From Ktedonosporobacter rubrisoli (GTDB lineage: Bacteria > Chloroflexota > Ktedonobacteria > Ktedonobacterales > Ktedonobacteraceae): a DNA stretch of 64,000 nucleotides. Positions within the stretch are counted from its first letter, which is position 1. Every line of letters begins with the position of its first letter. Where the stretch lies: the NCBI RefSeq assembly GCF_004208415.1, contig NZ_CP035758.1, positions 1,054,001-1,118,000 on the forward strand, given 5' to 3'. The notes under the pieces are model-generated. The model was not told where the DNA came from. It ran no database searches and saw only the letters and a list, made by a program, of their open reading frames with translations. The translations under genes and the position numbers were made by a program. Shown here one piece after another: positions 1-8,701 of this stretch.

Positions 1-2
1 TG

Positions 3-206
3 GCCTGGTCCCCCGATGGCAAGCGCATAGCCTCAGCCAGCACCGACACAACAGTGCGCATCTGGGATGCAGCAAGTGGAGAGCTGCTCTATACCTATAG
101 CGAGCACAGTAGCCCCGTCTATACGGTGGCCTGGATGCCACCAGATGGAGCCTATCTGGCCTCGGGCAGTGCGGACCAGACCGTCAAGATCTGGCAAGCG
201 ATGTAG
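3..206 (+). CDS. WD40-repeat protein, C-terminal end (5' truncated by window)
   Basis: The frame beginning at base 3 is open from the window edge to the TAG at 204-206. It encodes about 1.5 WD40 blades. The visible motifs are AWSPDGKRIASASTDTTVRIW, shortened here to its hallmarks SPDGK and TVRIWD, and then ASGSADQTVKIW just before the stop. WD40 blades form beta-propellers used as protein-interaction scaffolds, and in Ktedonobacteria they are often the C-terminal half of Ser/Thr kinases or NACHT/AAA proteins. The N-terminal part lies outside the window, so the effector domain is unknown. The family call is secure and the role is not. Confidence 0.85.
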   Translation, partial: AWSPDGKRIASASTDTTVRIWDAASGELLYTYSEHSSPVYTVAWMPPDGAYLASGSADQTVKIWQAM

Positions 207-334
207 ACAAAGGCTTCTCGAAACGTCAGACCCCGAGAAGCGCCCATTCTTGACCCCTTCATCATCAGCACCCTATAGTATGTAATGTATGATTTACAGC
301 AAAACTAGCCGTTACTGGTTTGGAAAGGGGTGTC

Positions 335-2473
335 ATGATGACAATTATCGACGATGGAGCGCAGCCTCTTCCCCTAAAGCTCGTTGAGCGCAAGGAAGCA
401 CCTGGCTGGTATCGCTGGGGCCTGTTTGGCGTCCTGGCGCTAGCCTGGTTTTTCGATTTCTTTCACCTTGGTGATTATGGCTATAGCAATTTCTTTTATG
501 CTTCTGCCGTGCGCAGCATGCTGATGAGCTGGCACAACTTCTGGTACTTAGCCTTTGACGCGGCAGGCTTTTTAAGCATCGATAAGCCACCGCTGGGCTT
601 CTGGCTGCAAACCGCGAGCGCCTGGCTATTCGGCATGAGCCCGTGGAGCGTGCTGCTGCCTCAAGCCTTAGCCGGCGTGCTCTCGATTGCCCTGCTTGCC
701 CATCTGTTAAGGCGCTACTTTGGCCCCGTCGCTGCCTTGAGCGCCGCACTTACCCTCGCGCTTTCCCCAATCAATATAGCCACAAATCGGAGCAATAATG
801 TCGATAGCCTGCTTGTGCTGAGCGGGTTGCTTGCCGTCTGGGCAATCCTGCTAGCCGTGGAAAAGGGAAAGCTGAAATGGCTGCTCTTGAGCGCCTTTCT
901 GCTCGGCCTGGGCTTCAATATTAAGTCGTTGGAGGCTTTTCTTGTGCTGCCCGCGCTGGCTGCCTATTACTTTTTTGCCTCTCGCCACAAATGGGGTAAG
1001 CGCGTCCTGCATCTAGGATTGGCCTCCCTGCTTCTCATTGTGGTCTCGTTGGCCTGGATGATATCCGTAGACCTCACCCCGGCCTCGGCGCGCCCTTATA
1101 TAAGCTCTTCAGGCAATAATTCAGAGATCAGTTTGGCCATCGGCTATAATGGCCTGTCCCGGCTCCTGCCCCACGAGGCAGCAGTCAACGAGTCAAGCCC
1201 ATCCTACCTGGCCCTTTCGCCTCCACAAAGGCAGCTTTTCAAAGAATATACGCAGGCCATAACAGAAGCATATAACCAGGAGGTTTCAGCCATGCAAGCC
1301 AGTGGCATGGTCATGGGCGAGACCGGTCTGGCCAGTCCCGTGAGACTTATCAATCCGCAGGTAGGCAGCCAGATAAGCTGGCTATTAGGCCTGGTGCTCT
1401 TTGGCCTGGTCATCCTGGCAATCAAATGGAAGCCATATTTTTCTCAACTATCTGAGCAGCGCGCTCAGTGGTGGTTATGGGGTACCTGGTTTCTTACTCA
1501 GGCCGGCGTTTTTAGCCTCGCCAACTATTTCCACCTCTACTATCTGGCCGTCTGCATGCCATCCCTCTGTGCCCTCGTGGGCATCGGCATCGGGCTGCTG
1601 AGCGAGAGCTACGCGAAGCAGCAAGCCCGCAGCTGGCTTCTATTGCTGGCTCTAGGCCTTAGCGGGCTCATTCAGTTACAATTACTTTCTTACTTTCCCA
1701 ACTGGCAGCCCTGGCTATTATGGGCAATGCTAGCAGGCCTCGGGCTTGCTGCATTAATCATTCTGCTCACCTTCATCAACAGACGCAGGAAGAGTACGAT
1801 AGCGCGCACTCAATTGAGAAGCAAGGCCGGCCTCAGAATGAGCTCAATCCAGCTGGCGACAAGCATCGGGCTGCTGGCCCTTCTTCTGGCTCCAACTGCC
1901 TGGTCACTCGAAACTCTCTCAGCCAGGCATAATAGCGATTTTCCTATTGCCGGGCCTACTTTGGGAAGCGAGTACATTCCAGACCTCGACCTTACCCAGT
2001 TTATGCCCGATGCCTCGACCCTCAAAATTCTAGAGGATCAGGGCAATCCTCGTTTTCTCGCCGCTACCCCTGATGTCTTTACGGCAGCGCCCTTGATCCT
2101 TGCCACTGGCAAGCCTATCATGGCTATAGGAGGCTATGTAGGTGGCAGCCATATCACAACGCTAGAACAGGTCCAGGCCATGGTACGCCGAGGCGATGTG
2201 CGCTACTTCGTGATGTTCGCCCACAAAGCTATTCTACAACTGCCACCGCTTCCGCCCACTGCTAGCCTGAGCCAGCTCTATGAGAGCTTCGACAGCTTTA
2301 GCGAAGATGTAACGGTCAGGCGGGTCAATGTATGGGTCATGGAAACTTGCCAGCCGAAGTGGCAAGGTACCTGGAAAGCCGTTGGCAACAGTCAACACAC
2401 GCTTCCCGAAACAGTCTTTGATTGCGCGCAGGCCTCTACCAGCTCGGCAGACAGCAGGCGGAAAGACCAGTAG
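335..2473 (+). CDS. GT39-type membrane glycosyltransferase (ArnT/PMT_2-like)
   Basis: A 712-residue polytopic membrane protein. The N-terminal half carries about 9-11 hydrophobic segments and the PMT_2-like pattern: an acidic first loop (FHLGDYGYSNFFY), then SIDKPPLGFWLQ near residue 81, then LSPINIATNRSNNVDSLL. After a further membrane block, a soluble C-terminal region follows from about residue 540. Such enzymes transfer a sugar from a polyprenyl-phosphate donor to a lipid or protein on the outer face of the membrane. The ATG at 335 was chosen over an upstream in-frame TTG at 320 because GGAAAGGGG ends 4 bases before it; the next ATG at 338 is equally possible. It stands alone. Donor and acceptor cannot be told from sequence. 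Confidence 0.85.
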   Translation: MMTIIDDGAQPLPLKLVERKEAPGWYRWGLFGVLALAWFFDFFHLGDYGYSNFFYASAVRSMLMSWHNFWYLAFDAAGFLSIDKPPLGFWLQTASAWLFGMSPWSVLLPQALAGVLSIALLAHLLRRYFGPVAALSAALTLALSPINIATNRSNNVDSLLVLSGLLAVWAILLAVEKGKLKWLLLSAFLLGLGFNIKSLEAFLVLPALAAYYFFASRHKWGKRVLHLGLASLLLIVVSLAWMISVDLTPASARPYISSSGNNSEISLAIGYNGLSRLLPHEAAVNESSPSYLALSPPQRQLFKEYTQAITEAYNQEVSAMQASGMVMGETGLASPVRLINPQVGSQISWLLGLVLFGLVILAIKWKPYFSQLSEQRAQWWLWGTWFLTQAGVFSLANYFHLYYLAVCMPSLCALVGIGIGLLSESYAKQQARSWLLLLALGLSGLIQLQLLSYFPNWQPWLLWAMLAGLGLAALIILLTFINRRRKSTIARTQLRSKAGLRMSSIQLATSIGLLALLLAPTAWSLETLSARHNSDFPIAGPTLGSEYIPDLDLTQFMPDASTLKILEDQGNPRFLAATPDVFTAAPLILATGKPIMAIGGYVGGSHITTLEQVQAMVRRGDVRYFVMFAHKAILQLPPLPPTASLSQLYESFDSFSEDVTVRRVNVWVMETCQPKWQGTWKAVGNSQHTLPETVFDCAQASTSSADSRRKDQ

Positions 2474-2590
2474 GCACTCACTGAAAAGTAGCTCCCTCTC
2501 TTCAAGCTTGATGAGGGGGAAGCCACTTTGAGCCACACACGGCTGATTACTTTCCAATGCTAAGACACACAAGCTCACTTCAAATCTCTA

Positions 2591-2619
2591 TTGACATAAA
2601 TACTTACTTCATGTAATCT
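2591..2619 (+). promoter_or_regulatory. Sigma-70-type promoter for the HAD hydrolase gene
   Basis: TTGACA at 2591-2596 is followed by a 17-base spacer and TAATCT at 2614-2619, close to the housekeeping consensus. It lies about 43 bases upstream of the GTG start at 2662. Confidence 0.6.
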
Positions 2620-2661
2620 TTTAGGCAAAAGAAGCAATATGAAGGAGAGCATAGCGTTATC

Positions 2662-3342
2662 GTGCAAAATATCATAGCTAGACTCAAAAGTCAGCTTGCC
2701 CAACAATCGCTGCAAGGCCTGGCTCTTGATATAGATGAAACCCTTTCATACACAAATGGATATTGGATCGAACAAATGCAGGCGCTCTTTGGCAATCCAG
2801 AGCAGCTTAGCATACAAGAAACCATTGAAAAGTACCGCTATACCCACCGCGTGCCTTACTGGCAAACAGCGGAGAGCACGCAATGGATGGAGGAGCAGCG
2901 CCATTCGAATGCTGCTCAAGAATGCTTACCATTGATCGAAAACGCCGATCTTTGTGTGAATATCATCCATCGCACTCTTCCAATTGTTCTGTACGCAACT
3001 ATTCGACCAGAAGAAGTAAAACGTGGCACCAGCACATGGCTCAAAAAACATGGCTTTCCTGAGGCAGAGATCCTGGCCCGTCCGGCAGAGGTTCCTTACG
3101 AGGAAGGGAATCGCTGGAAGGCTCAGGCCATTGCTGAGCTTTTCCCGCAAGTTGTAGGCATTGTTGACGATAATCCGGAGATGCTCGCCTACTTGCCCGC
3201 CGAGTATCAAGGAACAGTCTTTCTCTACAATAGCCACTCCACCAGCTATCCCAAAGGAGCGTTTCGTGTTCTCCACTGCTCAGATTGGCCAAGCGTTTGC
3301 CAGCATGTAGATATCCTTGGAAACGCAGGCTTGCCTGACTAA
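2662..3342 (+). CDS. HAD-superfamily hydrolase
   Basis: A 226-residue protein with the HAD nucleophile motif DIDET at residues 23-27 (D23 nucleophile, D25 general acid/base). A basic region (RPEEVKRGTSTWLKKHGFP) follows, then the acidic metal-binding motif VDDNPEM near residue 168. A helical insert after motif I could be the cap. It probably hydrolyses a small phosphorylated metabolite in the cytoplasm. The GTG start is supported by GAAGGAGAG about 12 bases upstream. It is a single gene, convergent with the next MFS gene. Substrate unknown. Confidence 0.8.
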   Translation: MQNIIARLKSQLAQQSLQGLALDIDETLSYTNGYWIEQMQALFGNPEQLSIQETIEKYRYTHRVPYWQTAESTQWMEEQRHSNAAQECLPLIENADLCVNIIHRTLPIVLYATIRPEEVKRGTSTWLKKHGFPEAEILARPAEVPYEEGNRWKAQAIAELFPQVVGIVDDNPEMLAYLPAEYQGTVFLYNSHSTSYPKGAFRVLHCSDWPSVCQHVDILGNAGLPD

Positions 3343-3358
3343 GCGCTCGACGAGCAAA

Positions 3359-3379
3359 AAAACAGGCATCCTGCCTTTT
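3359..3379. terminator. Short hairpin between convergent genes
   Basis: AGGCA (3364-3368), loop TCC and TGCCT (3372-3376) are flanked by A and T runs, so it could terminate transcription in both directions between the HAD and MFS genes. The stem is short. Confidence 0.4.
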
Positions 3380-3416
3380 GCCACCTGGAGAAAAGGGCAG
3401 GCTTGCCTGATTTCTT

Positions 3417-4637
3417 CTATGAAAGCTTCTGCCGACCGAACAAATCCTGCTTCGGCTGCTGGGTCCTCGCCAGCGAAAAGGGGAGCAGCACTGCCCAGAT
3501 CAACAGGGCCGGGACGCTCAGTCCCCAGCCAATTCCAGCATGGGTAAACACAGCCCCAACCAGCACGGGAAAGATGAGTCCGGAGACACCAGAGCTAACA
3601 GAGATCATACTGGAGACAAGCCCTTGCGCCTTGGCAAAACGTGCTGAAGCCAGGGCGGCCAGCCCAGGGAAGACAGGGCCGCAACACAGACCTACGAGAA
3701 ACGTTGCACTAAAACTGAGCCAGAGGTAGCCAGGAAAAACTGCAACCGTCAGGATGCTCAAACCTCCACCCACAAAACAGGTGTAGAGCAAACTCCTCTC
3801 TTGCACTCTTCCTTTCTTAAGCCCCTGAGCGCTCAATATGCGCCCACAAGTCAGGCCGAGAAAGAAAATGGTTGCCACTGGTGCGGCAAATGCCAGGGGC
3901 AGCGCTGCTTTCTGGCTGACCGCCGTTACAATCCAATTGCCAAAGCTTAACTCAGCTCCAACATAGAGGAAAATCTGCAAAAAGGCGAGCCAGAAGCCGC
4001 TCTGCAGAAGGACTACCCTTGTCTCTGAGCTGGCCGCCGGCAGTTGTCCTTGCGCAGATGGATCAGCAGAAATAGACTGCTTAAACAGCAAAATCACGAC
4101 GAGAAGGATAAGGGCGGGCGAAACAAGAAAGGCCCAGAGCGGTTCGTGCAGAACCGCAAGCACAAGCGAGAGCAGAAATGGACCAAGCAGGGCTCCGATG
4201 CCAAAGGCACTATAGAGCATATTGAAGGTTGAGCTGAGGCTATCGCGAAAAGCCATCATTATGACCATATTGAAGCCAACATTGCATAAGCCAAAGCCCA
4301 AGCCCTGAACGAACTCAGCCAGGAAAAGCACTGAGAACAGGGGTGCCCAGGAAATAATCGATGTACTGATCCCCATCAGGACCAATCCAATGATGAGAAT
4401 GTGCTTTGCCTCCAGGCGCTTAGTAAGTCCACCCGCAAGCATTGACCCCAGCAGAGTGCCCAATGCATTGCCTGTAAAGATCCAACCAATGCTCCCAAGC
4501 GAGACAGAGGTATGCAGCGCCAACGCTGGTAGAATAGCTCCGGGTAAATAGTTGATAATCCCCACAGCCATTTGGGCCAGAAAGATTGTAGACAACAGGA
4601 GACGACGCTGAAAAGATTTGCCATCTCTCTTGAGCAA
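3417..4637 (-). CDS. MFS transporter
   Basis: A 406-residue protein with about 12 hydrophobic segments and a central hydrophilic loop near residues 195-210, the 6+6 layout of the major facilitator superfamily. The N-terminal half reads like a sugar- or drug-type carrier (GWIFTGNALGTLLGSMLAGGLTKR, a motif-A-like stretch with the K/R pair after TM2). The cytoplasmic N-terminus MLKRDGKSFQRR is basic, as expected. No regulator is adjacent. The substrate cannot be assigned and the direction of transport is unknown. Confidence 0.8.
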   Translation of the reverse strand: MLKRDGKSFQRRLLLSTIFLAQMAVGIINYLPGAILPALALHTSVSLGSIGWIFTGNALGTLLGSMLAGGLTKRLEAKHILIIGLVLMGISTSIISWAPLFSVLFLAEFVQGLGFGLCNVGFNMVIMMAFRDSLSSTFNMLYSAFGIGALLGPFLLSLVLAVLHEPLWAFLVSPALILLVVILLFKQSISADPSAQGQLPAASSETRVVLLQSGFWLAFLQIFLYVGAELSFGNWIVTAVSQKAALPLAFAAPVATIFFLGLTCGRILSAQGLKKGRVQERSLLYTCFVGGGLSILTVAVFPGYLWLSFSATFLVGLCCGPVFPGLAALASARFAKAQGLVSSMISVSSGVSGLIFPVLVGAVFTHAGIGWGLSVPALLIWAVLLPFSLARTQQPKQDLFGRQKLS

Positions 4638-5170
4638 ACTATCTATCTCCCTGTACCTCTCATACTATAAAGCATCTGCTGAATTGCTGCTGTGGCATAA
4701 CAGCCAGAAGGTAAATAAACCCGAGCTATCTCCACATTGATATAATACAATATGCTTATTTGGGACGTCAAGATCTTCAGAAGACTTTATATAACTCTAA
4801 CGCTGAAATTGTAACAAATCAATGCAAGGCATTAAAAATTAGCACTCATTTGTTCGATATGATACTTTAGCGATTTCTAGAGTAGATACAAATTTCAGCA
4901 TAATTTTCATTATATATAATTTTCATGCCATGCAATATCTTCAAATATTGGCAATAAATATCTTAAGCTGCAGTGCTAAACAAGAAGGGATTGCTTGCCT
5001 GCCTCCTTCTGGCATCTATTCAGGAGGAATGCCAGAGCCGCCTGAAGAGCAAGCTCTCGCCTAACCAGGTCGAGAGAGGATGCCCCTTTGCCTGATAAAC
5101 TGACAGGTTGCTATCCGCGTATAGCTGAGTGTACAATAGAATAAAAAATTCACCTTGAAAGGTTCTCCCT
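4638..5170. other. 533-bp divergent intergenic region
   Basis: AT-rich DNA between the MFS gene (reverse) and the GNAT gene (forward). No ORF was recognised. It contains one perfect 7-bp inverted repeat (CTGGCAT 5009-5015 with ATGCCAG 5029-5035, 13-nt loop) and no convincing promoter pair. Both flanking genes must be transcribed from here. Confidence 0.5.
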
Positions 5171-5692
5171 GTGATCGTTTGTGAAACCGAGCGCCTACTC
5201 GTCCGCTACTTGCGCGATGAGGATTTTGAGGACTTTTATGCCATTTGTAGCGATCCAGTAGTGACGCGCTATGTGGGCGAGGGCACGCCCCTGAGCGCTG
5301 AGCAGACGCGCCAATGGTTGCAGATATCCAAAGAAAATTACCGTATACGAGGTTATGGTTGTTTCGCCATTATTCAGCGCAAGGACTGTCAGTTTATTGG
5401 CTTTGGCGGCATCGCACGTCCAAGCGATAAAGAGCAAGTTGAAATTATCTATGCCTTCAAACAGCCCTGCTGGGGTCAGGGGCTAGCCACCGAGTTTGCG
5501 CGCGCTCTGCTGATAAGCTGCTTCGAGCGCTGGAAATTCCCGCGCATCGAAGCCACCATTTATCCACAAAACCAGGCTTCGGCCAGGGTGCTAGAGAAGG
5601 CAGGCATGCAGTTTGTGCATACATTCATCGATGAGGATGGGCAACCAGTCTCGCTCTATGCCCTCGACAATCCTGTACGGGCAGCCTCTTAA
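5171..5692 (+). CDS. GNAT N-acetyltransferase, RimJ/RimL type
   Basis: A 173-residue single-domain GNAT protein. The N-terminal CETERLLVRYLRDEDFEDFYAI is the usual RimJ/RimL opening. The acetyl-CoA pyrophosphate loop corresponds to QPCWGQGLATEFARALL near residues 97-113 (QxxGxG/A pattern), and the C-terminal RIEATIYPQNQASARVLEKAGM is the conserved strand-helix end. It would transfer acetyl from acetyl-CoA to a protein N-terminus or small amine. The GTG start is preceded by GAAAGG. A terminator-like hairpin follows immediately. Substrate unknown. Confidence 0.85.
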   Translation: MIVCETERLLVRYLRDEDFEDFYAICSDPVVTRYVGEGTPLSAEQTRQWLQISKENYRIRGYGCFAIIQRKDCQFIGFGGIARPSDKEQVEIIYAFKQPCWGQGLATEFARALLISCFERWKFPRIEATIYPQNQASARVLEKAGMQFVHTFIDEDGQPVSLYALDNPVRAAS

Positions 5693-5711
5693 AAAGCCTG
5701 GAAGGGCTTTT
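5692..5711. terminator. Bidirectional terminator hairpin
   Basis: AAAAGCC (5692-5698), a 6-nt loop and GGCTTTT (5705-5711) form a perfect 7-bp stem that overlaps the GNAT stop codon. It sits between convergent genes and supplies U-runs in both directions. Confidence 0.6.
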
Positions 5712-5777
5712 ACATGCCCATCTCTGCTAAGATCTGTGACGTCCATAGGCTGCCAGGCTTTCTGACGACCTCAAACC

Positions 5778-6983
5778 TCAAGAGGTATTCTGCTCCTCAG
5801 GCGAAGAAGCCGTAACTTTGAGCCAGCGCGCGGCCAGCGGCGCTGTAGTCCCTTGCAGTAGCACAGAAGCCAGCACGACAAAGAAGACAAGATTGAAAAG
5901 GGAAGGAGCCGTAGGAAGACCCGCCAGAAGCGGGAAAGTGGCAAGGACGATAGGTACAGCTCCCCGCAAGCCAACCCAGGAGACAAAGAGCTTCTCGGGC
6001 AGAGTAAGCTTGATCGGCAGCAATGCCAGCAGCACGCTCACTGGGCGCGCAATGAAGACGATGACAGCGGTAATAAATAATCCTCTCACGATCACTGGAG
6101 GAAGGTGAGACGGGAAGACCAGCAAGCCAAGAATTAAAAACATAGTGATCTGCATCAGCCAGGACAAACTATTGTGAAAGCGCGAGAGCCGATCCACCTT
6201 CTGAATTGAGCTATTGCCCAGCAACAACCCGACGATATACACGGCAAGAAAGCCGCTCCCATCGAAAATAGCGGTAAGGCCATAGGCGAAGAGAGCCAGG
6301 GCGATAGTAAAGACCCGATAGAGCCCCTCTACATCCAGATCCAGGCGCCTGAGCAGCCAGATCGAGCAGCCCCCAATGATCAGGCCCAGAATGGCCCCTA
6401 TACCCATTTGTTCGATAAAGAGCAGAATCACCGAGAAGATAGTGGCATGCGGCTCTGTTAACAAGCGTATCATGCCTACGGTCAGAAAGACTGCCATCGG
6501 ATCATTTGTGCCGGATTCCAGTTCAAGCAGCGGGAGAAGCTGGCCTTTTAGCTGAAGATTTCTAGCTCCCAGGACGCTAAAGACTGCAGCCGCATCTGTG
6601 GCTGAGATAATCGCGCCAAGCAATAAGCCTTCTATCAGCGGTATATGGAGCACAAGATTGGCAAACAACGCTACGATGATAGCGGTTAAGAGCACGCCTA
6701 TCGTCGAGAGCGAAAGCGCGCCACCCAGGGCCGGCCGCACAGCGCTCCAATCAGTCTCCAGGCCTGCCCCGAAAAGGATAAGGGCCAGGGCAATCACGCC
6801 AATTGCCTGGGCCAGGGCCGCGTTATCAAAATAAATTCCACCCGGACCCTCCGAGCCGGCTAGCATGCCCAGGCCAAGGAAGAGCAGCAGAGCCGGAATA
6901 CCCAGCCGACTAGAAATTTTCCAGGCAAAGATACTTAAGAAGAGCAATATAGATGAGATAAGGAGCAATTCATTAATAGGCAT
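5778..6983 (-). CDS. CPA1-family cation/proton antiporter (NhaP-like)
   Basis: A 401-residue protein with about 12 membrane segments throughout. It carries CPA1 signatures: LLFLGLGMLAGSEGPGGIYF in the N-terminal third, and GAIISATDAAAVFSVLG near residues 142-158 holding the T-D pair of the ion-binding site. LESGTNDPMAVFLT near residues 173-186 supplies the ND motif, and SWVGLRGAVPIVLATFPL follows near residues 337-354. It exchanges monovalent cations (Na+ or K+) for protons across the cytoplasmic membrane. The C-terminal tail is very short, so the TrkA-C regulatory domain found in some NhaP2/CvrA proteins is absent. Na+ versus K+ cannot be decided. Confidence 0.85.
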   Translation of the reverse strand: MPINELLLISSILLFLSIFAWKISSRLGIPALLLFLGLGMLAGSEGPGGIYFDNAALAQAIGVIALALILFGAGLETDWSAVRPALGGALSLSTIGVLLTAIIVALFANLVLHIPLIEGLLLGAIISATDAAAVFSVLGARNLQLKGQLLPLLELESGTNDPMAVFLTVGMIRLLTEPHATIFSVILLFIEQMGIGAILGLIIGGCSIWLLRRLDLDVEGLYRVFTIALALFAYGLTAIFDGSGFLAVYIVGLLLGNSSIQKVDRLSRFHNSLSWLMQITMFLILGLLVFPSHLPPVIVRGLFITAVIVFIARPVSVLLALLPIKLTLPEKLFVSWVGLRGAVPIVLATFPLLAGLPTAPSLFNLVFFVVLASVLLQGTTAPLAARWLKVTASSPEEQNTS

Positions 6984-7230
6984 GAAACTATCTCTTCTCT
7001 ACTATTCCTATATAATAGCTTCTTTCAGTATACAGCATAGGCAAGCAAGCATAGCTACATAAGGCCTGGCAAAGCAAGTGGTGGTCGGCATTGGCCGGTT
7101 TGCAGGTACACATTGGCGCCTTGCCGAATCGAAGCTTGAACTCTATGCTGTCCTTAGCAGGATTGCTGCGCGGAGCCGAGGTAAGGCAAGGTTTCTATAG
7201 AATTGTGGTAATGCATAAGGAGATTGGCAA

Positions 7231-7671
7231 ATGGCTCTCAATGAGAAGAAACAGTTGATCTATCGCTACTTTGAGGAGATGTGGAACGCCTGGAATTTCC
7301 AGATAGCTGATGAGATTATTGCCGAAAAGATTGTCTTTCAGGGCTCGTTGGGCGTTACAACCAGCGGTCGCGAAGGCTTGAAACAATACATGCGGACCGT
7401 CCAAACGGCTTTCCCTGATTGGTATAACAAGATCGAAGAGCTCATCATGGAAGACGATAAGCTGTGCGCCCTGATGACCTATACAGGAACACATAAAGGT
7501 CCACTATTTGGCCTCGAACCGACCGGGAAGCAGATTAAGTATGCCGGTACAGCCTTCTTTCGTATCGAGAAGCAGCAAATCGTCTATGGTTGGGTGCTGG
7601 GCGATAGACTAAATTTATGGCAGCAGCTCGGCGCCATTCCACAGCCTGTACCAGGTCCGCAGTCAAGTTAG
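7231..7671 (+). CDS. SnoaL-like / ester-cyclase family protein
   Basis: A 146-residue cone-shaped alpha+beta barrel protein of the NTF2/SnoaL superfamily. It shows the usual order: helix (LIYRYFEEMWNAWNFQIADEII), the GREGLKQYMRTVQTAFPDW segment, and strand-rich TGTHKGPLFGLEPTGKQIKYAGTAFFRIEKQQIVYGW. Family members act as polyketide cyclases or small isomerase/hydrolase-like enzymes, and many are uncharacterised. AAGGAG about 8 bases before the ATG supports the start. It is not in a polyketide cluster, so a cyclase role is not implied. Confidence 0.75.
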   Translation: MALNEKKQLIYRYFEEMWNAWNFQIADEIIAEKIVFQGSLGVTTSGREGLKQYMRTVQTAFPDWYNKIEELIMEDDKLCALMTYTGTHKGPLFGLEPTGKQIKYAGTAFFRIEKQQIVYGWVLGDRLNLWQQLGAIPQPVPGPQSS

Positions 7672-7683
7672 CCCAAAAACCGC

Positions 7684-7728
7684 CAGGAAGGCTGGACGGA
7701 AGCCGTAAAGCTCCCGTTAGCCTTCCTG
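7684..7728. terminator. Hairpin between SnoaL gene and peptide genes
   Basis: Perfect 10-bp inverted repeat CAGGAAGGCT (7684-7693) with AGCCTTCCTG (7719-7728), loop 25 nt, between convergent genes. There is no strong U-tract, so it could also protect mRNA ends. Confidence 0.45.
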
Positions 7729-7785
7729 CTAAAGCCGTGTGGAATCGCCTTGCCCAAAGCAGGCAGCCAATTGCACAAAGTAATG

Positions 7786-8028
7786 TTATTTCTGAATGCT
7801 AGAACTGGTCCCGATCGTACTCCCCGCACTACCATCCGTTCCGCTAACGGAAGTCGCATTGCTTGCGCTACTACTGGCATAGTTGTAGCCGCTGTGCTGA
7901 CTCGTCTGAGTAGTAGACGAGATAACACCTTTTTTTGCACTCGCGCTTCCCTTAGCCCAGGCCTGGCTGCTGGCCACGCTTTGGCCGCCAGCAACCTGTT
8001 CTAGCTCCTGCTCACACAGTTCAAACAT
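7786..8028 (-). CDS. Double-glycine-leader peptide 1 (bacteriocin/RiPP-like precursor)
   Basis: An 80-residue peptide. Residues 1-15 read MFELCEQELEQVAGG, the pattern of a double-glycine leader cut by C39-type peptidase ABC exporters. The rest, about 65 residues, is rich in Ser, Thr, Ala and Gly and has no cysteine. It shares AW-x6-AKKG, SS-T-T, QHSGYNY and VSGT with its two neighbours, so the three are paralogues, and this one is the most diverged. AAAGGG lies directly before the ATG and GAAAGGGAAC further upstream. No exporter or modification enzyme is present in the window. Secreted signal, bacteriocin or modified-peptide precursor are all possible. Confidence 0.75.
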   Translation of the reverse strand: MFELCEQELEQVAGGQSVASSQAWAKGSASAKKGVISSTTQTSQHSGYNYASSSASNATSVSGTDGSAGSTIGTSSSIQK

Positions 8029-8147
8029 CCCTTTAAGTTCCCTTTCTTCATCAGTGAAAAGGTATAAGCCTATTGGTTAGCAGGTATAGCGTTATCTTGT
8101 AATAAAGTACAAAGTTTCAGGTATGGGCTTATGTATCAAATTAAGAA

Positions 8148-8390
8148 TTAGTACTGGCCGCGCGAGCTAGTACCAGCGCCGGTGCTCAGGCTGATATTCG
8201 TGCCACTGACCTCGCTGCTATTGTTGGCCTTGCCATCAGAATAGTTGTAGCCGCTGTGCTGACGGGTTTCGGTGTCCGATGAGGCATGCCCCTTCTTAGC
8301 CTTGGCATCTGTGGTTGTCCAGGCATGGCTGCGCGAATGATGATGGCCACCAGCAACCTGCTCTAATTCCTGTTCATGTAACTCAAACAT
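8148..8390 (-). CDS. Double-glycine-leader peptide 2
   Basis: An 80-residue paralogue of the flanking peptide genes. The leader MFELHEQELEQVAGG is followed by a triple histidine. The core has AWTTTDAKAKKG, SSDTETRQHSGYNY, ANNSSEVSGT and a Gly/Ser-rich end. It contains no cysteine and no lanthionine-type Ser/Thr-Cys pairing, so a lantibiotic is unlikely. AAAGGAAG about 8 bases before the ATG supports the start. The roughly 119-base spacer to the next peptide gene is AT-rich and could hold its own promoter. It differs from peptide 3 by about ten residues, which indicates a recent duplication. Confidence 0.8.
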   Translation of the reverse strand: MFELHEQELEQVAGGHHHSRSHAWTTTDAKAKKGHASSDTETRQHSGYNYSDGKANNSSEVSGTNISLSTGAGTSSRGQY

Positions 8391-8455
8391 AATTTTACTT
8401 CCTTTCTCAATTAGGAAAATCGTATTGTCTAGTGTTTAATAGTAAAAAGTAAGAT

Positions 8456-8701
8456 CTAGTACTGACCATGTGAGCTGGTACCAGCGCCGGTGCTCAGGCT
8501 GATATTCGTGCCGCAGACCTCGCTGCTATTGTTGGCTTTGCCATCAGAATAGTTGTGACCGCTGTGCTGGCGGGTCTGGGTATCCGATGAGGCATGTCCC
8601 TTCTTAGCGCTTGCATCTGTGGTTGTCCAGGCATGGCTATAAGAATTGTGGTGATGACCGCCGGCGATCTGTTCCATCTCTTGCTCGTTCAGTTCGAACA
8701 T
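8456..8701 (-). CDS. Double-glycine-leader peptide 3
   Basis: An 81-residue paralogue, first in the reverse-strand series. The leader is MFELNEQEMEQIAGG, followed by HHHNSYSHAW and the conserved core blocks AKKGHASSDT, QTRQHSGHNYSDGKANNSSEV and GTNISLSTGAGTSS. It has a single cysteine (EVCGT) where peptides 1 and 2 have serine. AAGGAGG, 7 bases before the ATG, is the best ribosome site of the three. Core conservation, rather than the hypervariability typical of toxin families, argues for a shared structural or signalling role, but the function is unknown. Confidence 0.8.
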   Translation of the reverse strand: MFELNEQEMEQIAGGHHHNSYSHAWTTTDASAKKGHASSDTQTRQHSGHNYSDGKANNSSEVCGTNISLSTGAGTSSHGQY

